Source: JAHELQ01 sp965603365
GTDB taxonomy: Bacteria > Acidobacteriota > Aminicenantia > UBA2199
Assembly (NCBI GenBank): GCA_965603365.1
Contig: CBFDCR010000003.1
Coordinates: 1 to 64,000 of the forward strand
DNA: 64,000 bases
Direction: 5' to 3'
The translations under genes were made by a program, and so were the position numbers. Within the stretch, counting starts at the first letter, position 1; each line of letters opens with the position of its first letter. Shown one piece after another: positions 38,301-45,800 of this stretch. Under the pieces are notes generated by a model. It saw nothing but the letters and a program-made list of their open reading frames with translations. It ran no database searches and was not told the DNA's origin.

Positions 38301-38738
38301 AACGCCTTTGAAAACCAGGAGTACCAGTTTGAGACCCTGGTGGAGAGGGTGGTGGTCGACAGGGACCCCTCCCGCAGTCCCCTGTTCGACACGCTGTTTG
38401 CCTTCCAGAATTACGACGATACGGATACAGGTACGAAAGACCAGCCAGGAGCTGCTCAATTTAATACCTCAGACTATGGGTATCAAGACCGTACAACCAA
38501 GTTTGATCTGGATGTGGATGTAAAGTGGGCCCGGGACCGACTAATATTTTCCCTGAAATACAGCACCGATCTATTCAAACGGCAAACCGTCGAGAGATTT
38601 GTCGCCTATTTCAGGGAGATCGTCTCCGCGGTGATCGAAAACAGGGAAAAAACCCTGGGTGAAATCGCCGTATCCCACGGCTTTGCCGACCTGGAGCCCA
38701 CTGCGCCCGATGACGGCCAGGAGGATTTCGGGTTTTAA
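31629..38738 (+). CDS. NRPS: half-C-A-PCP-C-A-PCP-C
   Basis: A 2369-residue dimodular NRPS with the same layout as the preceding NRPS. Residues 1-255 are only the C-terminal lobe of a C domain (RDYWLNRL, DIIVGAP, NYPIETLLYKL), without HHxxxDG. A1 (about 265-765; YTSGSTGRAKG at 421, Ala for Pro) has by-eye code D-S-E-L-T-A-E-V-C-K, unassigned. PCP1 has Ser817. C2 has HHIATDG (H1003-H1004). A2 (about 1310-1810; A3 near 1481) has code D-A-N-N-I-G-Q-V-D-K, unassigned but almost the same as the active A domain of the last NRPS gene. PCP2 has Ser1865. The terminal C domain has HHIISDG (H2046-H2047), and the tail is EDFGF. AAAGGAG lies about 10 bases before the ATG. No epimerization domain is present. 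The terminal C domain must donate to an A-PCP on another protein, most simply the next NRPS, which starts with a half-C. Confidence 0.95.
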   Translation: MRDNNVIGSMVAAATQNLRERDYWLNRLSGELVKSSFPYEYRNQGAKDRGSFAAIPFRFKGELFSQLMKLSNGFDYSLHMILAAGIVVLLHKYTGNKDIIVGAPIYKQEITGKFINTILAIRNKLEREMTFKELLLQVRATFLEATENQNYPIETLLYKLDIESTEEDFPLFDVAVLLKNIHDKEYIRHIRLNTIFSFLRTGDGVEGELTYNSSLFTGTSVNGIIRHFDNLMQAALFNLEAELGSLEILSGDEKRRILYDFNHTKVDHPVDRTIHDLFEEQVLRQPGATALLFAGGQLTYGELNKRAARLAGLLIRKGVRAESIVAVMVERSFEMVIGMLGILKADGAYLPIDCQHPPERINYMFHDSGVKLLLTQAHLPDRLNNTVEHIVLTDENIDADEIDGKSPNPTGAAHLAYVIYTSGSTGRAKGVGVAHRSIVNTLLWRKNYYHFDHRDAVLQILGYIFDSSVEDIFTTLISGARLTLIPQESVYDLQYLKRVINEIGITYFLIVPGFYKSFLVEIAESLKNLRAVTVAGDSITEKLVERHFKLLPQVKLYNEYGPTENSVCSTAYEFAPDSTRVLIGKPIDNVTCYILNPGNQVNPTGVPGELCVAGKGLARGYIKRPDLTREKFVENPFEPGQEMYRSGDLARWLEDGNIDFLGRIDYQVKIRGFRIELGEIETQLLNRQDIKEAVVVARGGSTEEDAFYEEGDKYLCAYIVADRQVDIPAVREGLAGNLPEYMIPAYFVQLAEIPLTPNGKVDRKALPKPDFRSGAGEYTAPRDKIEKRMMEIWSEVLKIGDDRFGIDSSFFDLGGHSLIATILVSRINKEFNVKVPMVRVFESPTVRGIAEFVKAAEEEIFASIPAVEKKDYYVLSSSQNRLFFLRHMELEQTAYNVIEVVELEGELEKERLAGAFRKLIDRHESLRTSFDLIDEIPVQRITEPGEVEFAIEHYDLTGRDREERVEEVLRKFIRVFDLSRPPLIRAGLIKKEPRRHVLMVDMHHIATDGVSHGILVEDFVSLYRGSVLPPLRLQYKDYAEWQQSPAVAEIFEQQEAYWLKQFEGDVPVLNLPADYSRPAIQSFEGKEIFFGLTNEETKVLNEMARSEGGTLFMVILALFNVFLAKVGSQEDIVVGTPIAGRRHADLERIIGMFINTLALRNYPAGEKTFKQFLGELKERTLESFENQDYLYEDLVDKAPLERDMSRNPMFDVLFELINVPAVSLEITEEEMRGLTLRPHPHENRTSKFDLILDAVERDERLNFSFNYCIKLFRDETVHRLIRYFKNVIAAVSENPEIRISAIEIVGGEEKFQLLYTFNDFRADYPGDRVIHGLFAQQVDRSPDTIALFFEDRQLSYRKLDETANRLGGLLKRKGVRENTITGIMVERSLEMVVGIFGILKSGGAYLPLNPQTPQGRARFMFDNASVNVLLTQDRFVEVYEQLYDVINLNAPALYLASGENGEKRKGLENINSPTDVAYVIYTSGSTGKPKGVMIENRSVINIIKWFARKYDLKIGFNLLQMFEYTFDASVNQIFGSLLHGATLHVIRKEYFFDIEFLYDYINRHSIHLINFVQSVIKELLCGREELKSLKYVISGAEKLLKTVKDEILDMGYALYNQYGPTEATVDALAEKCSLEHDGTIGVPVANAQCYVIDKYNKLNPVGVAGELVVGGDGLARGYVNNVELTAEKFVTNPFGLGGKIYKTGDLTRWFSDGVMEFLGRIDQQIKIRGFRIEPGEIESQLLKIPGIKETKVVDREHSAGDKYLCAYLVLEHAVTDEEIRGVLTRTLPDYMIPSYFVELDDIPLTVHGKLDRKALPEPEVTAGEGYAAPRDRIECSLVEVWSEILNIDKEIIGIDSDFFELGGHSLRATIMVSKVHKKLNVRLPLKEVFKSSTIRELSQSIAALTEERFTAVRPSERKAYYVLSSAQKRLYILQQINRDTTAYNMPMVLRLEIDFDRQRFEESFAKLIARHENLRTSFEMIDEEPVQRVHESVDFKIDYYDLDASADEARLIAGLVRPFNLSQPPLLRVKIIRPVDGGDILMVDTHHIISDGISHGILRRDFMALYGGEQLPGLKLQYKDYAQWQEAQLKGEGLKKQEAFWLKEFQGEIPVLELPTDYPRPPALSFAGDVLTIELSKEESGNLEKVARQEGATMFMVLLALTTILFSKLSGQEDIVIGTPVAGRRHVDLEKIIGVFINTLALRNFPQGEKTIKAFLAEVRERTLNAFENQEYQFETLVERVVVDRDPSRSPLFDTLFAFQNYDDTDTGTKDQPGAAQFNTSDYGYQDRTTKFDLDVDVKWARDRLIFSLKYSTDLFKRQTVERFVAYFREIVSAVIENREKTLGEIAVSHGFADLEPTAPDDGQEDFGF

Positions 38739-38776
38739 AAAAAGAAAAATAGGAAAATAAGATAAGGAGAAGTAAG

Positions 38777-40153
38777 ATGGATTTTGAAAGTTATCATCTA
38801 GCGGACAATGCGGCTATTGTAACGGATACCGTACCGGGGCCCCATTCACTTGAACTGCTTGAAAAGCAGCATGAAATGGAGAGCCGCAATCGTTCCTATC
38901 CCCAGAGTATTCCGCTGGCCTTTGAGCGGGCGTTGGGTTCGATCATTGAGGATGTGGACGGCAACCGGTTCATCGACTTTTTTGCCGGCTGCGGGGTGCT
39001 CAATGTGGGGCACAATAACAGGGATGTTATGGCGGATGTGGAAAAGCAGCAAAAGCAGTTGATTCAGTCCCTGGATTTTCCCACCCGGAATAAAATCGCC
39101 TTCATGGAAGAGCTGCACGCGGCGCTGCCCCGGGAATTACAGGGCAATGTAAAGTTTAATTTTTGCGGGCCCACCGGCGCCGATGCGGTGGAGGCGGCCC
39201 TGAAAATAGCCAAAATAAGTAGCCAACGGCATACGATTATCGCCTTCCAGGGCGGGTATCACGGCATGACCAACGGTGCCTTGAGTGTAACCGCCCATCT
39301 CCATCACCGTAAAAAATTACCCTCTTTAGAACCTGGTGTTCATTTTATGCCCTACAGTTACTGTTATCGCTGCCAGTTTGGCCAGCAGCCCGATTCCTGT
39401 GGCCTGGAGTGTGTTAGGTATCTACGCTCCGCCCTGGAAAATCCCTGTTCCGGTGTCGAGAAACCGGCGGCTGTCATTATCGAACCGGTACAGGGCGAGG
39501 GGGGCAACATTATACCCAGGGAGGGATTTTTAGAGGAGATCGTTCAAATCGGCCGGGACCTGGAGATACCGGTGATTTTTGACGAGATCCAGGCCGGTTT
39601 TTATCGCACCGGACCTTTCTTCTCTTTCGAGCACAGCAGGGCAGTACCGGATATCATCACCATGTCCAAGGGCTTAGGGGGAATCGGCATGCCCATAGCG
39701 GTAACGATTTATAAAAAATCCCTCGATTTGTGGGAAAAGGGCACCCATGTGGGGACATTCCGGGGGAATCAGGTGAGCATCGCCGCCGGTGCCTCGGCCA
39801 TCAGGTTTTCTAAAAAGCATAACCTTGAGAAATATGTAAGAGAGCTGGGCAAAGAGATGCTGGAAAATTTAAGGCGCATCCAGGAGAGATCCCGGTTTAT
39901 CGGTGAGGTGAGGGGAACCGGCCTGTTCCTGGGAATCGAGTACGTTAAGGACAAAAAGAGCCGGCAGCCTTATCCCGAGATTGTCCAGCAACTGCGGAAG
40001 AGGTGTTATGAAAACGGCCTATTGGTCGAGGTTGGCGGGCACTACTCCAACGTCATTCGCTTCATGCCGCCCCTGATTACCACCCAAAAAATCGCCCACA
40101 ACGGCATCGAAATCTTTGAGAAGGTAAATGCCCAACTGGAACGGGAAATATGA
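38777..40153 (+). CDS. PLP class III aminotransferase, diaminobutyrate-type
   Basis: A 458-residue class III (fold type I) aminotransferase. It has the usual features: GPTGADAVEAALKIAK for phosphate binding, FQGGYHGMT, IIEPVQGEGG, the DEIQAGFYRTG stretch and the PLP lysine K298 in MSKGLGG. A cysteine-rich stretch (CYRCQFGQQPDSCGLEC) around 195-211 matches L-2,4-diaminobutyrate:2-oxoglutarate aminotransferases of the EctB/PvdH/Dat group, which convert aspartate semialdehyde to diaminobutyrate. Its stop overlaps the next NRPS start by 4 bases. That NRPS has an A-domain code of diaminobutyrate-like shape, so supplying that monomer is the simplest role. Transamination of a carrier-bound keto group is an alternative. 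AAGGAG about 8 bases before the ATG fits the chosen start. It lacks the F-x-F tail. Confidence 0.87.
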   Translation: MDFESYHLADNAAIVTDTVPGPHSLELLEKQHEMESRNRSYPQSIPLAFERALGSIIEDVDGNRFIDFFAGCGVLNVGHNNRDVMADVEKQQKQLIQSLDFPTRNKIAFMEELHAALPRELQGNVKFNFCGPTGADAVEAALKIAKISSQRHTIIAFQGGYHGMTNGALSVTAHLHHRKKLPSLEPGVHFMPYSYCYRCQFGQQPDSCGLECVRYLRSALENPCSGVEKPAAVIIEPVQGEGGNIIPREGFLEEIVQIGRDLEIPVIFDEIQAGFYRTGPFFSFEHSRAVPDIITMSKGLGGIGMPIAVTIYKKSLDLWEKGTHVGTFRGNQVSIAAGASAIRFSKKHNLEKYVRELGKEMLENLRRIQERSRFIGEVRGTGLFLGIEYVKDKKSRQPYPEIVQQLRKRCYENGLLVEVGGHYSNVIRFMPPLITTQKIAHNGIEIFEKVNAQLEREI

Positions 40154-40950
40154 ACAGACGAGTGCAAACAGCAGCCCCATCACCAGGACCCCTGGACCGG
40201 TTGGCCGTTGCCGCCGCCCAGAAGATTAAAGAGAGGGATTATTGGTTAAATAGACTGGCCGATGAACCGGAACCGACCGTTTTCCCATACGACCGTAAGG
40301 ACGGCGATTCCGGTAACCGGCGGTCGGATACCGTAACATTCAGGCTTTCTCAAGAGCCCTTTTATCGGTTGATGAAACTGGGCAGCGGTTCCGATAGCCG
40401 ACTCCATATGATCCTGACGGCTGCCCTTTCGATACTGCTTAAGAAGTATACCCGCAAGAACGATATCCTGGTGGGCACCACCGTGGTGAAACAGAAGCGG
40501 GCGGTGACAGACCTCATTAACACCGTGCTGGTATTGAGAAGCGAACTGAGAGACGATATGACATTTAAAGAGCTCCTGCTGCAAACCCGGCAGACAGTCA
40601 CCGAGGCCGCCGAAAACCGGAACTACCCCTTTGAGATACTGTTGAAGCAGTTAAACCTGTCGTCTGCCGACGGGGAATCCCCCCTGTTCGACGTCGGCAT
40701 ATTGGTCAAAAACATTCACAGCCGGGAATATTTCCGGAATATAAAACCGGCCGTCACCTTTCTGTTCTTGAGGGCCGATGATTATGTGGCCGGGGAACTG
40801 GAGTATAACGCCCAATGGTATGAGAGGACCACCATAGAGAGAATGGCGTGCCATTTTACCACCCTCCTGGAGGCGGTCCTGTTTGATGTCGATATAAAGC
40901 TGTCGGCCGTCAATATTTTGCCGGACAGGGAGAGAAAACAGATCCTTTAT
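40150..40950 (+). other. N-terminal half-condensation domain (third of three)
   Basis: About 265 residues match the C-terminal lobe of a C domain (RDYWLNRLADE, LHMILTAALSILL, DILVGTT, INTVLVLR, NYPFEILLKQL, SPLFDVGILVKN) and run into the linker DRERKQILYEFNDT. The gene start overlaps the aminotransferase stop, so no N-lobe could be encoded in cis. The nearest upstream synthetase ends in a full C domain with tail EDFGF. Confidence 0.8.
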
Positions 40951-42861
40951 GAATTTAACGATACCCGTAAAGAGATCGGGCGGGATCGATGTTTCTTTCA
41001 ACTCTTTGAAGAACAGGTCTCCAGGAGTCCGGCGAGGAAGGCAGCGGTAGAGGCTGACCGGCACCTGACCTATAATGGGCTGAATGAAGAGGCGAATCGT
41101 ATTGCCGGTTTTTTGAGCCGGCACGGTGTGTCCACCGATGCCGTTGTGGCCATATTTATGCGGAGAAGTATCAAGATGTTTTCCTCTATCATGGGGACAT
41201 TCAAGGCCGGCGGCGCCTACCTGGCCCTGGAGATCGATTACCCGGAAGAGAGGGTGAAAGACATTCTAAGGGACAGCGGGGTGGAGGTATTGATCGGCGA
41301 GCCGGGCAACAGGGAGGCGGCCGGCCGTCTTAGAGAGCAGCTCCCCCAGTTGCAGACCCTTCTCTGCCTGGACCACGATGAAGAGGCCGGTATGATGCTG
41401 GCAGAGAGCGGTGCAGCTCCCGTCGGCCCGGACAGCCTGGCCTACATCATTTATACCTCCGGTACCACCGGCAAACCCAAAGGCGCCATGATTCATCAAC
41501 TGGGCATGCTCAATCATTTTTACGGCAACATCCGTTTTCTAAACATGACGGAGTCCGATATTATTGCCCAGACCGCCTCGGTCTATTCCGACATATCGGT
41601 ATGGCAGTTCCTGGTCACCGCTATGGTGGGGGGCGCAACTTTGATCATAGAGAAGGAGATCGTCCTCGACCCAGGCCGGATGCTGCACGTTCTCCGTAAG
41701 GGGAAGGTGACCATTTTGCAGCATGTACCCTCATGGATAAGAATTTTCCTGGAGATAGTAGAGTCGCAAGAGAGCAGGGAACTGAAATACCTGCGCTGGA
41801 TGATTCCCTGCGGCGAGACCCTGACGGCACCGGTGGTGGGCCGCTGGTACGAGAACTATCCAGATATAAAGCTTGTCAATGCCTATGGCCCGGCCGAGGC
41901 CTCCGATGATGTGAGCCTCTGCTATGTAGGCCCGGTTTATGCGGAGGGCCGGCGCCATATGGGGAACATCCCGGTGGGCAGACCCCTGGAGAATCTCCAT
42001 ATTTATATCCTGGACGACAGCTTGAAATTATGTCCCGTTGGTGTCAGGGGGGAGATCTGTGTGGCCGGGGTAGGGGTGGGCAAAGGTTACCTCAACAACC
42101 CCGGGAAAACGGCCGCCTCCTTTGTGCCCAATCCCTGTCTGCGGGAAATCGGCGGCGGCGACTATGCCGTCCTGTATAGAACCGGCGACATGGGCTATTA
42201 TACCGGGGATGGGGAGATCATATTCCTGGGTCGAATAGACCACCAGGTAAAGGTCAGGGGATTCCGGGTGGAATTGCAGGAGATAGAGGGACGGTTGGTG
42301 AGCATAGGGGAGATAGAGGAGGCAGTGGTGCTGGCTAAGGGAGAGGGCGCCGACAAGTACCTGTGTGCCTATATCGTGTCCGGCAATTCTGTTCACCCCT
42401 CGGTATCGAAGTTGCGTGAAATTTTGTCCGTGGACCTGCCCGATTATATGATCCCCGCCTACTTTACCTTTTTAGATAAAATACCGCTGGGCCCAAATGG
42501 AAAAATAGATCGCAAGGCCCTGCCGGAGCCCGGCATGAATGCCGGAAAAGAGTATATCGGGCCCAGGGATGAAGTGGAAGAGAGGTTGGTGAAAATCTGG
42601 GCGGAAATTTTGAAGGTAAAAGAGGATATGGTGGGCATAGATTTTAACTTTTTCCAATTGGGCGGTAATTCTTTAAAGGCCACCATCATGGCGGCCCGGA
42701 TACACAGGGAATTTGATGTGATGATTTCGCTGGGTGAGATATTCAGGAACCCCACCATAGAGGGTACCGCTTCTCTCATCAGGGTCATCGGTTGGGCGGA
42801 ACAGGAGCAAACGCCAACAGGTGAAAGTCAAGACCAGGACAGGGAGGAAATGATAATATGA
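40150..42861 (+). CDS. NRPS: half-C-A-PCP
   Basis: A 903-residue single-module NRPS. Residues 1-265 are the C-terminal lobe of a condensation domain only (RDYWLNRLADE, DILVGTT, NYPFEILLKQL). The A domain (about 275-770; YTSGTTGKPKG at 435) has an altered A4 region, YSDISVWQ, where FD is usual. By-eye code is D-I-W-Q-I-C-A-D-D-K, similar in shape to diaminobutyrate codes of the D-I-W-E-L-T-A-D-D-K type, which fits the overlapping aminotransferase gene. The PCP has Ser841 in LGGNSLKAT. The protein ends REEMII, like the RMEEIIL end of the first gene in the window. The next protein likewise begins with a TubC docking domain and overlaps as ATGA. Condensation onto this module must come from a C domain at the end of another protein, probably the preceding NRPS. 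Confidence 0.94.
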   Translation: MNRRVQTAAPSPGPLDRLAVAAAQKIKERDYWLNRLADEPEPTVFPYDRKDGDSGNRRSDTVTFRLSQEPFYRLMKLGSGSDSRLHMILTAALSILLKKYTRKNDILVGTTVVKQKRAVTDLINTVLVLRSELRDDMTFKELLLQTRQTVTEAAENRNYPFEILLKQLNLSSADGESPLFDVGILVKNIHSREYFRNIKPAVTFLFLRADDYVAGELEYNAQWYERTTIERMACHFTTLLEAVLFDVDIKLSAVNILPDRERKQILYEFNDTRKEIGRDRCFFQLFEEQVSRSPARKAAVEADRHLTYNGLNEEANRIAGFLSRHGVSTDAVVAIFMRRSIKMFSSIMGTFKAGGAYLALEIDYPEERVKDILRDSGVEVLIGEPGNREAAGRLREQLPQLQTLLCLDHDEEAGMMLAESGAAPVGPDSLAYIIYTSGTTGKPKGAMIHQLGMLNHFYGNIRFLNMTESDIIAQTASVYSDISVWQFLVTAMVGGATLIIEKEIVLDPGRMLHVLRKGKVTILQHVPSWIRIFLEIVESQESRELKYLRWMIPCGETLTAPVVGRWYENYPDIKLVNAYGPAEASDDVSLCYVGPVYAEGRRHMGNIPVGRPLENLHIYILDDSLKLCPVGVRGEICVAGVGVGKGYLNNPGKTAASFVPNPCLREIGGGDYAVLYRTGDMGYYTGDGEIIFLGRIDHQVKVRGFRVELQEIEGRLVSIGEIEEAVVLAKGEGADKYLCAYIVSGNSVHPSVSKLREILSVDLPDYMIPAYFTFLDKIPLGPNGKIDRKALPEPGMNAGKEYIGPRDEVEERLVKIWAEILKVKEDMVGIDFNFFQLGGNSLKATIMAARIHREFDVMISLGEIFRNPTIEGTASLIRVIGWAEQEQTPTGESQDQDREEMII

Positions 42862-45800
42862 GCGTTTTACCTTTTTTATCAAAACTTGAAAAACTGCAAA
42901 TTAACATCCAACTACTGGACAATCAATTGAAAATTGATGCCCCCAGGGGAAAGTTAACCGGGGATTTGGTCGCCGAGTTAAAGACGAAAAAGAGCGCCAT
43001 CATCGAGTTTTTACAAAGCAGGGTGCAGCGGCAGGTTAAATACGCCTCGATACTACCGGCGGAAGAGAGGGAGTACTACCCGCTGTCGTCGGCGCAGATG
43101 AGATTGTACTTTTTGCAGCAGATGGATTTGCATAGCACCGTTTACAACATGCCGGACATCGTCGAAATAGGCGAGTATATTCCCGTAGATGTGAAAAGAA
43201 TGGAAGAGACCTTCACGAAACTGATCCGGAGACATGGATCGCTGCGAACCTCCTTCCAACTGGTGGAGGATAGACCGGTGCAGCGGGTGCACAAAGAGGT
43301 AGACTTTGCCATCGAACACCGCAGCCTGGACGACCGGCCGCAGACCAGGGCCGAGATCATGGCCGCCTTTATTCGTCCCTTTGACCTGGCAAAGGCCCCC
43401 CTGTTAAGGGTAGTATTGATCAAAACCAGCCGGGAAAAATACATACTGCTGCTGGACATCCATCACGCCGTCGCCGATGGCCTCTCCCACGATATCCTGG
43501 TGAAGGATTTTTTGACCCTGTATAATGGGGAGGCCCTGCCCCTGTTGAGAATCCAATACCGGGACTATGCCTGGTGGCAAAACAGCCAATCCCAACGGCA
43601 GGTCATCAAGGCCCAGCAGGCCTATTGGCTTAAGGAGTACGGCGGCGAAATACCGGTACTCGATATTCCCACCGATTATTCTCGCCCCCCCCTCCAGAGT
43701 TTTGAAGGCGCTGTTTTTGCCTTCGAGATTCCCGCCAAAGAGACGCAGGCACTGCGGGAGATGAGCCTCGAACAGGGATTCACCCTGTTTGCCGTCATGC
43801 TGGCCGTCTACACCATCATGCTGAACAAACTGGGCGGACAGGAGGACATCATCGTCGGTACCTCGGTAGCCGGACGGAGTCATGCCGATTTGGAGGGACT
43901 CATCGGCATGTTCGTCAACACCCTGGCGTTGAGGAATTATCCTTCGGCAGGAAAGAGTGTCACGGGGTTTTTGCAAGAGGTCAACCGGCGGGCGATCAAG
44001 GCCTTTGAAAACCAGGACTACCAGTTTGAAGACCTGGTGGAAAAGGCGGAGATCAACAGGGATGCCAGCCGCAATCCCCTCTTTGATGTCACCTTTTCAC
44101 TAAAAGAGTCAGACGGAAGCGGAGCCTTGAAATCGGCGGCAGATGTGTCGCCGCAGTCCCAGGGCCGCGCCATTGAGAGCCGGGGGGTATCCAGGTTCGA
44201 CATGAGCTGGGGCGGTTCGGACACCGGGGACCGTTTAACCTTCGGCATCGAATACTGCACCCGGCTGTTTAAACAAGAGACCATCTCCAGGTTTATAAAG
44301 ATCTTTGTCAGGATCATGACCCTGGTGCTTGAAGATCCCGGCCAAAAAATAGCCGATATTGAGATCGTAACCGAAGAGGAAAAGAGGCAGATATTGTCTG
44401 AGTTTAACGAAGCCGGGGCCAGCCTGCCGGCAGATCAATCCATTCAGCAGTTGTGGGAAGAGCGGGTCAGACAAAATCCCCACCGCTCAGCCGTTGTATA
44501 CGAAGACCGGCTGCTTACTTACAGGGCAGTGGATGAAAGAGCGAACCGGTTGGCCCGCTTGTTGAGGGAAAAGGGGACAGGCCGGGAAACCACGGTCGCG
44601 ATTATGATGGGGCGCTCCGGCGAGATGATCGTCGCCATACTGGGCATTTTAAAGGCCGGTGCCGCCTATGTACCGGTAGACCCCGGGCTGTCCGGCTACG
44701 GCCGAGACTCTTTACTGGCCCACAGTGATACCCGACTGGTGGTGGCCAGCACACAGATTCAACCGGAGCAGGGGATAAAAAAACGATACGAAGTGGTGGT
44801 GACTGAAGAGGTGGATGTTAATGCTTACAGTATCGCCGGGCCGGCCCACATCAATGCCCCCGAAGATCTGGCCTGCGTCGTCTACCGACCGGGCCCCAGC
44901 GGCAGCCCCAGCGGGATCATGATCGAGCATGAGGCGGTGGTTTATTTACTCAAAGGGCTTTTGGGCTTGTACCCCCAGGATGAATCCGACCGTTACTTGC
45001 TCAAATCGCCGCTCTTAGCCGAGGCTCCGCTAGCGGAGTTATTCGGTTGGATTCCGGGGGGCTGCGGCCTGGTTATCCTGGAGGGGGGCAAAGAGAACGA
45101 TTTACTGGCAATGTTAGATCTCATTGCCCGGCAGGGGGTTACCCATATTACCATTGCCCCGTCGATCATCTTTACCTTTTTATATACGATAAATCCCCGT
45201 GATTTCGACAAACTGTCGGTCTTAAAATACATATTTTTAACCGGCGAAGAACTCCTGACAGAACAGGCAGACGAGCTGGATAAACTGCGGGGGCCGGAAG
45301 CCGTCACTGTTTTTGAAAACCTGTATGGCCGCAGGGAGTGCGCCGGTTATGTCAGTTGCTACTCCCTATCCGATTGGGATAGGGGCGGCAAGATTCCCAT
45401 CGGCAAACCGCTGCCCCAGGCCAGGCTGTTTGTCCTGGATCGTTGGGGACACGTGCAGGCACCGGGGGTAGGTGGAGAATTATACATCGCCGGTGCCCGG
45501 CTGTCGCGGGGGTATGTCAACAACCCCGACCTTACGGCCGACAGGTTTGTGGAGAATCCCCTGATCCCGGGGGAGAGGCTGTTTAAAACCGGCGACCGCT
45601 GCCGCTGGCTGGACGACGGCAACCTCGAGTTTTTGGGCCAGGTGGATCAACGGGCCAGGGTAAACAGATTCGTCCCCAGGGGGAAACAGACAGTCGTTCA
45701 AGCTGAGGTCAGGCGTATATTAACCCCGGAGGAGAGAGACAAAATCCTGTATCAATTTAACGATACCGGGGCCGAATACTCGCGGGAAGTGACGCTGCCG

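Noticed and set aside
5139..38738. F-x-F ends read as outer-membrane beta-barrel C-terminal signals
   Set aside because: The proteins are soluble carrier-bound synthetases and a radical SAM enzyme without signal peptides, so an outer-membrane role makes no sense.
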